From Xylocopa sonorina (lineage: Eukaryota; Arthropoda; Insecta; Hymenoptera; Apidae): DNA of 64,000 nt. The stretch spans positions 8,175,473 through 8,239,472 of the forward strand of contig NC_135204.1 in NCBI RefSeq assembly GCF_050948175.1, in the 5' to 3' direction. Every line of letters starts with the position of its first letter. Position 1 is the stretch's first letter. A program made the position numbers and the translations under genes. The notes beneath the pieces are model-generated. The model saw only the letters and a program-made list of their open reading frames with translations, made no database searches and had not been told where the DNA came from. Positions 25,901 to 39,200 of this stretch are shown one piece after another.

Positions 25901-27222
25901 ATTTCATTGCTGAATATACTTCATAAATTCACGTTCATCCGGGACGCATGATATTAATTCGACGGCAAGCTTTCTGCAAATAATATAATGATTGATATAT
26001 GGCCGCGTCGAGCGGGATAAGTTTATTACGCGATGGTCCGCGCCGGTACGCGCGCGCCCAGCAAATAATTTCGCGCGAAATAATGCAAATGTTTATAAAT
26101 GCAATTCCCTTTAATCCCGGTCCCTTTAGTCGCGAGCGTTTGTCAATGATGAACAGGTTTGTCGTCGCGCGAGATCATTTTTAGGCTCCTAGAGACTTCA
26201 ACGCATGATCGCGTTACGATCACGCACGTGTATACACATATATATACAGAGAGAACGTTCTCTAGAACTGTGAACAGGAGTCGGAACCAAGAAATATTTT
26301 AATTAGTGGATACGAGCTATTTTTTAATGTTTTCTGTTATTAAAAAAATATTCTCTACCTTTCTCAAGTTATATCTGTTTTTTTTTGTCAAACGAGATCG
26401 TTTGTTTTTGAGAAAGCACCACTTTCCTCTCGAAGATCGTTCGACTCTTTTTCTTTCGTCTATTCGACGGAACTTGGACGCGTTTAACGATAACGGGGAC
26501 AATAAATTGCTGTTATCTGCCAGCTGACATCGCGGAAAGCAGAAAGCAAGAATGTAATACGCGGCACATGATCGTAACGCCAGGGTAAACGAGCAAAGTT
26601 CGCGACGAAAGACTGTTCCGGTAGTGTATCAAACGGGAGAACCTCGCTTTTCTTTTTTCCCCGCAACGGAAGGTTCCATCCCGTCACTTCTCCAATCCCA
26701 ACAGCTCGCCAATCGAGCCACCCTTAAAATACACGAAGAATCCCTTAAAAGCGTTTAGCATCCTAACATTCAAGATTCCTCCACCGTGTATTCCATTGCG
26801 TTTGATCGTACATTACCTGCCTCGGCTTGTATCCGATAAGTATTCACTCTGAATCATGGTCCTCGACATCCCCCACCCCTGGAAACTCGAAAACTCGAGC
26901 GAGACCGCAGCAACGCGTAAGCATCAGCCCGTAACATCGCAACAACGCCTATCCAGAGCAATCGATGCCTCTGAATCAGCGACTCCGTCCCAGGGTCGGG
27001 TATATATTGTCGTAATATTTCGGGAAACGCGCGGCACAGGTCCGCGCGGATCCACCCGGCAATCTCGCTCACCCCCCGCCCCCTAAAGATGGCATATACG
27101 CGGAGGTGAATCGCCTCTTGCCGAGGAAATCCGAGGTAATTGAATGCTAACCCTCCCTCCTTCCTCACCGTGCGATCCCAGCTCGAACCCACCCCTTGGA
27201 TATCATCCGCGAGGAGAGAGAG

Positions 27223-27264
<42 letters not shown>

Positions 27265-30200
27265 CGAGTAGATGGGCGGAGGGTGAATCCCCGTGCGTTC
27301 ATCCCCCTTGGCCTCATCACTCACCGACACAGACTTGTAGCTTTCAATAAAAATGTAAATATGGCGGCGTAGAACGAGCCAATGACAGCGCTACATCGAC
27401 GGACGGTTACGCGACACACGCACGAACGGGCACACGCGCGAAGGAGCCCACGGAGGAGGGTTGGAAGGGTGGAAACTTGCCGGAGGAGAAAGACAAGGCT
27501 CTTTTGGGGGGCGGCTGAGGCTTCGCGAACGGAGGCTAGGACCGCGCGCGCGAGGGTCGAAGATGGCGAACCCAGAGGTGGAACGGGACAGAACCGTTTC
27601 AGCAGTGGAGGCTGGTGTCGAGTGCTGTCGGAGTTCTCTCCCGTGGAACTCTCTGCGAGCACGAGTAGTACAGATGTAGCCTGAGAGGCGGGAGTAAAAG
27701 TGGAGGCCCGTCGGAGGAGCTTCCACCTCCTATTGGGGATCCTGGGGAAAGGAGTGGAGGAGGGTTCGCGAGGGGGTTTGAGGCGGTTGGGTGCGCTCGA
27801 GGATATGGGAGATAGGTAATGGGGGCTTTGACGGGGTAGGGAGGCTCGACGGGGGTGGGGGTAGGGTGAGGGTTGGAAAAGATGGAGAGAAATAGGCGGA
27901 TAGACAGAGAGAACGGTGAAAAAAGAGGGAGAGCCACGGGTGGGAGGTAGAAACGGTGACGCTTGGCTGTCGTCACCTAGAGAACACGGTTCCCTCGTTC
28001 GTCTTTGTTGCTCGCGCGCCGTTTCCGTTGGGCCGCGCCAGGCACGAGGGAGAGAAGACAGAAGGGAGAGGATGACGCAGGTGCCGCAAAGCTTGACACG
28101 TCTCCGGCTGTTTTGTCACCTTCTTTTATCCTTCGAACTTTTTACAAGCCGCCTCGTTAGAAGCTTGCTCGCGGCGTTGATGGAGTAAGCCGCTGGTGAA
28201 CAAATGCGTTTTAAAATTACGCCAACGAAACCGGTGGGGCTGGCCCGGAGAGTGGAGAACGGCTGAAAGCTGACGCGCGCAACCCCCATTTCCACACTCG
28301 CGGCGGTACGGTTCTTTCCTGGGGATTACGGGATCCGTTCCCGGATCTGTTTTAATTTTGTCTTTCCGTTTCTTCGATTGGCCTCTTTTTTTCCTCTTTT
28401 TTTTTCAACCTCGCATCGCGTCGAAACACCCCTAGTGGAACAGGTACACAAATTTGCGAAAATTTCGTTGGACTTGCAGATAAGCGTCCCCTCACCTTGT
28501 CGCGTTCGCACACTCTTTCCTTCTTACTTTCGTCAGACCTCTGGATACTTTTTCGTCTAATGATTAACGAGACAACGGGAACGGAATAATCTATGATTCA
28601 TAGGTTATCGCCGTGTGTAATGACAAATTCAACACCTGATTTGCGACCGTGCACGTCCTAATACATCATCCAGAATTAACGACGCGAGAATCGAACAGTA
28701 TATACCAATGTATCCCATATTAGAGTATTAAAAACGAGAAAAATACGCGCGCGAGAGTAACGGAGCGGGAGGGGGCGGGAATAATTATTTCTATAGAGCA
28801 CGTCCGCTCTGTCCGAGAGATCCTGTCCGGCAAAAAGGTGTGCCGGTCATTAAAACGGATGATTTTTCGAGGTTGTAATCCGCGCTTAAAACAATTAATC
28901 CGACAAGGAAATATTAAACGATGGCGGCGCGTTAAAAACACCGTCAGTTTAAGTTGATTTTACTTTTTATCGCAACGGTGAACCCCGCCCCGCCCGTCCG
29001 TTCCATCATTCACGGATTAATATCGGGAGCCGGACGGAAACGCTTAAACTGTTATGAATTTTTATTAACCCATCTACATCTGTTACTCATAATTAGCCCG
29101 GGGCGCCCGGTTTAAATCATCCGGACGTTTTTATCGGGGATTAGCGTAAAGTTTATTAAAAGCGCCGTGCAAACGCCGCATCCTAGCGATGCTTCCGCGT
29201 CTAATTTCGCTCGGACCAATCTACGCCCTTTTCTTTCCCTCCGATACCTCTCCCTGCTCTCTTCTTCTCATCTCCAGCGCCAGACTTAAAAAAAACTGAA
29301 ATCGTTGGCAAACATTCGGTAAAATTTGAGAGAAGGATTCAGCACAGACACTCTTAGGTGCCATTCTCAAGAGCTACGCTATTATATATCAGACTCGATA
29401 CCAATATCTCCAGTTAAACCAATGAACATATCAACATAATTAGTTATCCGCTAGTGATATTCTCTAATGTACCAAGTAATCATCCTGGTATACTAATCTT
29501 CCCTCCAGATATCCTGTTAGTCGGTTTCCAACTTCTTATAGAAATATGTATATATATATATATATATAACAACCAGTAACCATTTCCACCCTCACGAATG
29601 GAGCCATCGTATAATTGATTTCCTGTTCGCTAAATTCTCTGAAGTACCAAGGAACCGAAGGTCTGAATGCACCCATCTCGTCACCCAACAGCCCAATACC
29701 GAGCTTCGCAACCCCTCTCGAACAAGCAAACGCAAGACGATCGCGCTCTAGTCATTGCTTAGTGATTGAAAACGTAAAAAAGCCCGCGGACGACGAAAAC
29801 GAGATGGAAGAAGAACCTCTGGAGGGCTTACCTTGACTTCTCAAGGTCTCAATGCACCTCTCTCGTCACCCAACAGTTCAATACCAAGCTTCGCAACCCC
29901 TCTCGAACGAGTGAACGCAAGACGATCGCGCTCTAGTCATTGCTTAGTAATTGAAAACGTAAAAAAGCCCGCGAACGACGAAAACGAGATGGAAGAAGAA
30001 CCTCTGGAGGGCTTACCTTGACTTCTCAAGGTCTCAATGCACCTCTCTCGTCACCCAACAGCTCAATACCAAGCTTCGCAACCCCTCTCGAACGAGTGAA
30101 CGCAAGACGATCGCGCTCTAGTCATTGCTTAGTAATTGAAAACGTAAAAAAGCCCGCGAACGACGAAAACGAGATGGAAGAAGAACCTCTGGAGGGCTTA

Positions 30201-33200
30201 CCTTGACTTCTCAAGGTCTCAATGCACCTCTCTCGTCACCCAACAGCTCAATACCAAGCTTCGCAACCCCTCTCGAACGAGCGAACGCAATACGATCGCG
30301 CTCTAGTCATTGTTTAGCGACTGGAAACGTAAAAAAGCCCGCGAACGATGAAAACGAGATGGAAGAAGAATCTCTGGAGGGCTTACCTTGACTTGGGACT
30401 CCGACATGCCGAGGGCGTAGGCCAATTTGGCCCGCTCAGGGCCCGCTAGGTACTTGGTCTGCTCGAACGTTTTCTCGAGGGCGAAGATTTGCTGGCCGCT
30501 GAACGTCGGCCTGGTGTGCTTCTTCTTGCCGCCCTCGTGCTCGCCTGCGCCGCCAGTGCCTGTCATCGTTTGCTGACAACCCAGCTGTTGCGACACTGTA
30601 ACATCGATATCTTCCAGGGATTCTCCTCGTCGCTCTAATAACAGGCCACCCCAACGCGGGCCCCGTTATTTCTATTCATCCGTGGCCGTGGGAGAGGAAG
30701 GGGGTGAAAAAAAAGGTCCCGGCCACTCGACACATCCGGTGCACTGGAGCGTGGCGGGACTCGATTGTTTTAGCAAGAGAGTATGAACGTTGGCTTTTTT
30801 TTCTTGTTGGATTTCGACGTTAACGCGGAGACTGGATTGGATTTTAGAAACGTTTCATTTCGAGACGGTGGATCCTGGGTTGTTCGAGGATTTGGTCGGT
30901 TTTTAACCCTTAGAGTGCTGAATACGCCAGCGTGATCGCTGTGGACGGAATACTTTTTCGCTAGACTGAATTTTATTGAGCAACTGTTCATGAAAGAGAC
31001 GACTGTTGTCGTCGAGACGAGACATTATTGGCATTTGTTTATTGCTGTTACTAAGGAACGCATTTAGATTTATCCCATACACGCGTAATGGTATTACTTC
31101 TGCATAGGTGCTTGGAACAATTGACAATCGCATATATGCGTCCTTAGACAGACGCGTATATGCGTCTATAGCACTCTAAGGGTTAAATTGGGCAATTTGA
31201 ATTGGGATCTCAGATTTTGTTACCAAACGTGAAACAGGGAGCGAATGGACGTGGGGTTGAGATTTGGTGTTACCACTTTGCGAGAAATTTAAGTAGTACA
31301 GACACGCATATATCGGACATGAGATTGATCGTGAAATTTTGAGTTCTGAATTTAATGATTTTGGATACTGTTCTCTGTGTTGGTCGAACGGTAACACGAT
31401 TGCGAAACTTGTGGAACCAATGGTAGTCGCGCGCCCTTTTACCAAGCAATTAATCTTCATCAATTTTGCGTCATTCTTCTTGCCATCGGCCGCGCGTTTC
31501 GCTCGGACAATTTACATAGGCTATCGATAATTGCGTCATAAATTTACATCTCGTTACGCGCCGAAAATGTTCTGTACGACACATCTATTAAAAACCATCG
31601 AATTATTCGACGATAACACATCATGATTCGAACCTTTTGCGGCAGCCGGTTTAACTCGCGACTTCATCAACATCGAGATCGGTTACCAATTATAATAACG
31701 AATATTACGAGAGTATGTCGCGTCTAAAGTCTCTACGAAATAATAACCAGGTGCTCTTACAATTATTTGAAAGAAAAGTCTCAAGAGTGTGTTTGAGGAA
31801 TCTATCATTGTAATGGAGAAACTATATCGTTTTTATGAGATCGCAGTGTCACGTTAAACGTAACCGTGACATCGCTTGATCGCCCTTGCGAAGGCAAAAA
31901 AGGGGAGATTACAGTTTAATTTGACGGAAATCACACGTTCAAGGGTCAAACACTTGTGCGATAGACCGCAATGATGGCGTCTCGAGGGCTGCCGGCACGT
32001 GGCCGCCACGTGAGTTTAGCGTTCCGCAAATAGGCTGACTTTGTTATCGTTATCCTTGCCTTCACGGCTGATCCCTGCTCGCTCCTGCAGCGATACAAGA
32101 TCCTCCGGAACAGATAGCGCCGCGGAATGGAACGGCACGTGACAGAGGGGGTGAAATTGGGGTGGCATTATCGCGGCGCGAACATGTTCACCGACGATCC
32201 ACCACGAAAAACCGCGATTAGCATGTGCCTTGGGCCCTTCGACTGGCATAGCGAGCTAACAGTCCGGAAAATTAGGGGAAAACAGCGCGGTTCTCCAGTT
32301 ATTAATATGGCACGAATATTAATAGAAAATAGTCTCTTCAGGGGGCTGATTCGAACGTTAATTGCTTGGTTATGGGGTTTAGTATAGTGAGTGATATATG
32401 TCCAGTTGATCGTCGAACACCTGTGTCCCATACAATTTTACTATTCGAAATGATAGTAATTACACATTTCTCTAATTTGGAAAATAAAAAAAGAAACCAG
32501 CATGCGGAATTAAATTCGATCTGCTGCACCAGATAGGGTGTAATATTCTTATAGTAATTAATAATAAGGATATAATATATCCGCGTCAGAGTTTCAGACG
32601 TACAATTATCAGAATTTACTGTGACACCCCCCCCCCCAGCTACCCCTCGCAAACGGGCGGAAAATCAATCTTGCCTAGAGTTGACAGGGCGGCAAGGCTG
32701 ACGCGCATAAATTTCCGCAAAAAGCACGGACTTATCGAATTACCGGGCACGGAAAGTTGCGCGGCGCGAGTTTACGCAGTTTCTAAGTAGATGAATAGGG
32801 GATACCGCGTGAAACGTGTAGCGCTCGATCGCGGCAGAGGGTGGAGAGTGCGGTAAGCAGCTCATTAGAACCCTCCCCGCCGACTGGCCATTATTGCCTC
32901 GTTCCGTATTCCGTTACAAATTGCTTTATTAAATTAAAGTCCCACAACCCATACTGTTGTGACGACCCCACGCCCCTTTCCCTTTCTCGACGCTTCATCC
33001 CCCTGTTTACCCCCCGTTTTCTCGTATCGCCCCCCATCGGCCCATGTGCCGCGCGCGTAAACGCCTCTGACCGCGCGCCAACGCAACTTCTCTTATCCCT
33101 GCGCTCTTCTTAATTACCCCCGTTCAATTTCACCTTCTTCCACCGTTCTTATAACAGACGCACAAATGGATTTAAAGAGATTTGTTGCCCGCTATCATTA

Positions 33201-36200
33201 CGAAAGCATTTACATTTTTTCACGAGGAGGGTTAACGATTAAAATTAGTTCAAAATTTCGCGTAAACGAAGTTACATTTCTTTGCACTAACTTCAAGTAA
33301 CAGCATCGACGCGACAATGCAAAGATCGTATACGCGACGTTGCAACCCTGCTATAGAACGCGACCACCCCCGTCAGTTGCGTCAATTCGAACCGTCCAAG
33401 TATTTAATAAAACGCTGAAACCGTTCCCGTGGTTCGCATAAACCATGTCCCGCGACGATCGTTCGGAGCCGCCTCGCGAGGCCCATGCAGCCGATCGACC
33501 TTAACAACCCCGGAATATAAAGCGCGCGGTATCGGGTGGTATAGTATATCGGTGGCATAAGTCAGTCAGCTCGTAGGAGAGAGAGTGATACGCTCGCCGC
33601 GAGTGGCGAAGAGGCGGAGAGGGTTAGGATACACCGCGCAGTTAAAATATTGCCGGAGTTATTCACGTGAGTGTGGAAAGCGGAGGGGTCCGCAGGCCTC
33701 GCTGGGACACGAGGGGTTGATATTGAATATGATATTCCGGATACAGACGCCGCGGCGCGCGGACCACGGCCCAACCCTCTTATATTCGTCCCGCAGTGAC
33801 ATCCGTGGCCGAGCACGGCGCTGAAACAACACACGCTCGCTGGTCCACGCCCTTCCACGCGTCCCTGCGTACTTACATGCCAGTATCCCCATCTCGTCAC
33901 CCTCCTCGCCTACCCTCTTTCTCGAGACCTCTCTCAGCCAGCGTCGTCCTGTTCCATCGTACGCTCTCTGGCGTCCTCCTCCTGCTCTTCTTCCTTCCGT
34001 GGAACAGTCCGTGCCCCGGCAGCAGTGGGTTTTGCAGTGGGTGTGCGCGTGTCCCGGCACATGTGCCACCCTGACGGAGCTGATGTATGCTCTCCCGTAA
34101 GGGGATGCCACCGTTCCCTCTTTCTCTCTCTCTCGCTCTTGCTCTTTTCGCCGCCTACAACGACGACGACGACGCGTCACGTGTTCTTTCACTTTGTTTG
34201 TGATTTTTTTGCGGCGCCCTTAATCGCTTTTACAAATCGCTGGGGCCGCCGCATGCGGAACCGATGCGCGGAGAGAAACGGAACCCTCCCAGAGACGATG
34301 CTTGCGAGAGCGGTGACTTTGAGGGGGTGGGTTTCTTCTGAAGGAGTCTTGAGAATCGAGCTTTCGTTTTGTTGGGATTTTATGCGTTATTGCTGCGTTG
34401 ATTGCACTTTTATTCTACTTTTTCTATGTGGTTCGAGTATGGGGTGCAACTACCCCCTTTTGAAGTATTGTATTTTCGTGTCGAATAAGGATTGGATAGG
34501 AGTAGATCTTTTGAGAATTGTCAATGTTCCTGTTTGTTGTAATTGATGTCAGGTTGTCTGATTTTGTTTTTCAACTGTAAGATCCACGGTGAAGGGAATT
34601 TATGGTGGACAGATTCCGTGGTTTTGTCAAATCGTTCGTCCTCAATCTTTTTCAAGCTTTTTTTTTTACCCACGAAACATGTGTTTTCTTAGATCTGTGG
34701 AGCGGTATTTAGCGTGGCTCGACGACACGTGTTTTTTCGCTTCGGTCAACCGATTTCCTCGCCGCAAAGGCAAACACGAGCAGCTGTCAAATCTGTACTA
34801 ATATCGGTGGAAACGAAATATCCCGTGGGCAGAAAAATAGCTCGGCCCCTCCCGTTGCTACGGATCGGTGTTTTGAATCCAATCTTTCTCAGTTCAACCT
34901 TCTCGTTTTTTTCTCCCCCTTTTTCTCTTTATTTTGACTCTTTATTTCAGTGACGATCCTTACGTAAAGATAAATATTATTTAGTCGATTCCAGTTACGA
35001 TATATATAATGGAACAAACTTAGACCACGAAAGACGAGAGATTGATTCATAAAAAATAATTTTTCACTTTGTAACAAAAGGTAGAAATGAAAATTCAAGA
35101 ATAGAGGGTAGAACTGTGCAACAGTTAATTCGTTTGAAAAATGGGACGCCTCTTTTCCTCTTTAAAAACTCGAAACGTATTGGTTGAAACTCAAGAAGGC
35201 TATTTCCACGAAATTACTTTCAACTGGACATATCTCACTCACTGTTCCATGCACCAGAGTCTCTCATAGCCCGAAATTCTTTTTGCCGTCCTATTTACAA
35301 ACGTCACTCGCAATCTCTGTTCTAATACGTCCGAGTGAAGTATATCTCCGCGGTGGAACGCGAAATGCGGCGGCGGAAAGGAAACTTACGTGTGTGTAGT
35401 CTTGCCCGCCATGCCAGGGGATCACTGACTAATCCCTGAAGACCCGGCCAATAGACAGCAGGATGCCGTGGCTCTGTTCTTTGTTGAAATTGCCCGATAC
35501 CTGCATTCAAAGCAAACACACCATGAATATACGCCTGTATAAGTGTTCTCTCCTCTCACGCACGCCTTCTACATTTCCTTTACCCTCTCCTACCATTCCC
35601 TGACGTGTTATTTTTCACGCCAAATATTATGTAGCTCGATCTGTCATCGATCAAAAAATTAACAGCTATAAATGAACGACTGTAGCGTGTGTTCGTATTT
35701 CAGCAATGATTATACCTTTGAGTATGCGATAATAATTTCGCGTATCGCGTTGATTTATGCAGCCGAATGGGGTGACAATATGACGCGAAGAAAGCGCGGA
35801 AAGTAACGTTATTTGTATCCCCTTCACGGGTTCACTATATCTTTCAAAGAGATCGTGCCAGCGCTGGAGAACCGCAACGCGACGCGTGTGGCCACGAACA
35901 ATCCAATCGCAAGAGAGGTTTCCAGCCTGGCAAAAACCGGCCAGCCCCTGCTACGAACCTATCGCGAAAATTACAACGCTATTTTGCATTATTCATGGCT
36001 GAAAAACGTCCCACAGAATCCACATTCAGATCCACTAATTAAATCTTTGCTCCATCGCCAGTGGAGGGCAATCAAACAACAGCGAACGATAAGCGTATCC
36101 GTATTCTGTATCGTCGTGGTCGTACGCTTCAGGTTCGGTCCTGCTGAACATATTTTGATCCAACTTTCTCGCTCGATACTGAAAGTGCAGTTGAAAAGTT

Positions 36201-39200
36201 GGATTCTGTTGCGACGCGAAACGTGTCAAACGACCAAGTACAGTTAAGACCCAGAGCGACCATAATTGCTACTATGTAGCAATTACGTGGCCCTTTACAA
36301 ATTGCCCCTGCGCTTAACGTCCGGTTTATATCAGGTTTATAAAAGCCCGGTCGGTAATATTGTTGCGTTGCCAGTTGTTAATCGCGGCGCTCGTACGATT
36401 CGAAGAAAAGCGCGGCCTTTTCTTTTTCTCTTTTCTCTCACGAAACCACCTCGAGTTAGCCGTCCACCAATAAAACGTTATTCCCCGTTTTTAGTGTTCC
36501 ACCGAGCGGCGCGTCGCTCTTGGGAGCGTTTTCGAAACGCAACGCGAGAGAAAGAGATACGACCGTTACCCCTTTTGTCCGCTACGTTGAAATCAAATAA
36601 AATTTATTGGACCGTAAACGGGGGCGATGCTGCGTGCTCATCAACAAAAATATTCGTGATCGGTGCCGTAACAGCGACGGATCGCTCCTCGAACGGTGGA
36701 CCAACCGATTTTAATTGAACGTCCAACAGGGATTTTTATAGTACCGTGGATTTAAGTCCGCTGGGATAAGTCGAGTCGTTCGATCGAGATTCAGCGGTTC
36801 GCCCAAATAAACGCGAGTCTGTCCGCAAGGTATCCACCTCGCGAATCCTCGAACATGAAATTTCCAAGCGTCTCTCGAACGATCTTGGAAAATATTCATA
36901 GTCCCCTACCTAGAGTCGGACACGAGCTGTTAGAGGCGAGCGTTCACTTTGGACGCTCGAGACGCTCCTCTCGGTACTCTGCCTTTGATCAGAGACGACG
37001 TGGGATTAAAACGTAGACACGGCGCGGCCGTGGGCGCGTGAAACGGTGGTGAATTATCGCGAAAGCAGATGCAGCCACGGCGGAAGCTGAGAGGAGGCTG
37101 AATGAACCGCACGGGGCGCGTATCGAACCTGCGCATTCCGTATTGCGCGACATGCATTGCTCGCCCATTTTACTCGGGGGCGGGATACATGTTTATACAG
37201 CGTGCACCATGAAAAGCGTACTAGTTACGGTTCACGCCGCGACGGGGAACGAGAATTATTAGTTACCGGAAGTGGGCGTGCTTTTTTTCCTTTTTCCATC
37301 CTCCAACCACCCCACGCCAAGTCGTCCGTTCCTATTCGACTTCTATGGCAACGATTTTTCTCGCCTGAAGAAGCTTACCTTCTCCCGGCGTCTGTACATT
37401 TTTATGGTGACGCATTTATTATATCCCAGAGGACTTAAGTGTGGGACCTAAGTAGGTTTTGAAAGGGTTTTTCGGCGAGTAGTGGGGGGCGGCCTCAGAA
37501 GTGAAGATTATACGGTAAGAATGAGAGATTGATTTGTGACTTTTGGAACGAATTTTGAATAGAGTTGTACAGGGCGATACAAAAGCAATGGTGTCTGGAA
37601 TGTACGTCGTTTTCTGAGATTGCAGAGATTTCTGATAGAGTTACGTGGGATAATTTCAAATAAATAGTCGTACAGGACGATTCAACGATAGCCTTTGCAA
37701 CGATGGTTCTATTCTTCTACAAATTTAATCGGTACTACGGCAACAGAGTAATTAATGTACATTGATACAGATGACTGATGCTTTCACTTGAAGTATAATT
37801 AAACTAGCTCAGCAGTCTGAAGGATACTAATTTCCGATCGCTAATCACCCTAAGTGTACCAACATTTAATCGCCATCGTCTACGTTGCCTCGAGCTCTGC
37901 ATAAATTTCGATTATTTTACGAAATTTCGATAAATTCGAACTTGCATTACTTCCTTGCAATTTACAGCAATTATTTTCAATTTAGATTCGCGTAGATTCT
38001 TCCATCGCGCAATCTAAGAGTTGGAACCACGCAAGGGCGTAGATTTAGCCGTACAGTTCGCTCGAGAGTTTGACTAGAATGTGAAGCACCCGATTTCAAG
38101 TCATTAGGCGCACGTTTCTGAACCAGATTCCCTTCAGACCTTTCCTCTGGTATAAACAGTTCGTAAAGATTCCTCCAATACCTCTCGCTACGTGTTTGGC
38201 ATTGATTCCATATTTTAGAAAGATGCAGATGTTACATAAAGTATTTCAGACAGTGCGACGCGCGAGAAACGTGCACTACAATGTCGTGAATTGTTTAAGT
38301 ACACGGTTTAGCAGAGAACCAAAGGTCTCTGGCGAAAAAGCCATCCGACGACACGGAGTAACGCGGTTGAGCAACACTGTAGACACTATAAAATTGTTTT
38401 CCTTCCAATAAAAGAAGAAATCCTCAGCGTGGCACCCGTAAAAGCTACCGTGGGGTCCCGAAAGAATCTTTCGCGATTTATACCCGGCCGCTGTGCTACT
38501 TTTGCCCGGTGGCGGACGTTCAAATATCTCCAGGAATCGTTCCCATAATTCGCTGTAATGGAACCCGGCTATAGTTTAAAAAGACCGCGTTCCGCTGGCG
38601 CGAACAATGTTTAAGATCCTCCGTTTCACCCCTCTCGAGCGTTTTTTATGCCCCCCGCTCGTTACTCCGACGCAATCTCTTTTTACAATACCATCGCGCG
38701 TAACACTCGATATGTTTTAACTAGGAAACGAATTGCCCCTTTTCTCGATCATTTTTAATATCAATCTGTCATTTTTTGATGCAGATTTGATTGGATATAT
38801 GAATTTTTTACCATCTTTGGTCGCTGGATTTCACTTGAAATATTTTTGTCACATACTGTGTAAAGTAAAAATGAATTTGATTGTCTGCATCGTCTTCAGA
38901 AATGATCTTAACGAGATTCTGTGATAGGTTTGAAAGACACGAACGCAGCAATTCAATGGTCCCTAAAATCTGACCTTGTCCGCGGTACCACGAGCCTAAT
39001 TCGTGAGCTCGTGAACCCCGATCACGTGCCACCCTCGTTCATAAAATGTGTTTAGTATTTCTATGCGGCTCTTGACTGGCGTGCTTTTAAATTTACGATG
39101 CGCCTCGCGTGCGTTCGCCAGCGATATCATTAATAATGAAAGTATGGGACCGCGATGAACCCTTCTGTGCCATCGAACACCCCCGATTCTCACGATTCTG

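Larger units (their letters stand above)
15440..30386 (-). other. Nkx6 intron 3 (14.9 kb, inside the homeodomain)
   Basis: No gene was recognised on either strand. Contents: a short GAAGGAGG(G/A)C-type repeat near 15.74-15.79 kb, CT/GA tracts, a 148-bp duplication at 20041, a CpG-rich block at about 27.36-28.32 kb, a (TA)n run and the 185-bp array at its 5' end. Long ORFs on both strands at 20.5-21.6 kb and 22.4-23.1 kb have no known domain and overlap each other, so they are left out. The size and context suggest intronic enhancers, which is inference. Confidence 0.7.
30596..35389 (-). other. Nkx6 intron 2 (4.8 kb)
   Basis: Contains the piggyBac-type MITE at 30907-31182, one TATCGATA at 31522-31529, a C11 run at 32627-32637, a possible plus-strand core promoter near 33.5 kb and a short CT tract near 34.12 kb. 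No coding exon was recognised. Confidence 0.7.

Noticed and set aside
29615..30391. Four similar 62-73 codon plus-strand ORFs that look like a repeat protein (…EMEEEPLEGLP)
   Set aside because: They are one non-coding 185-bp unit read four times; the period is not a multiple of 3, each copy ends in a stop, and the unit spans a genuine exon border on the other strand.
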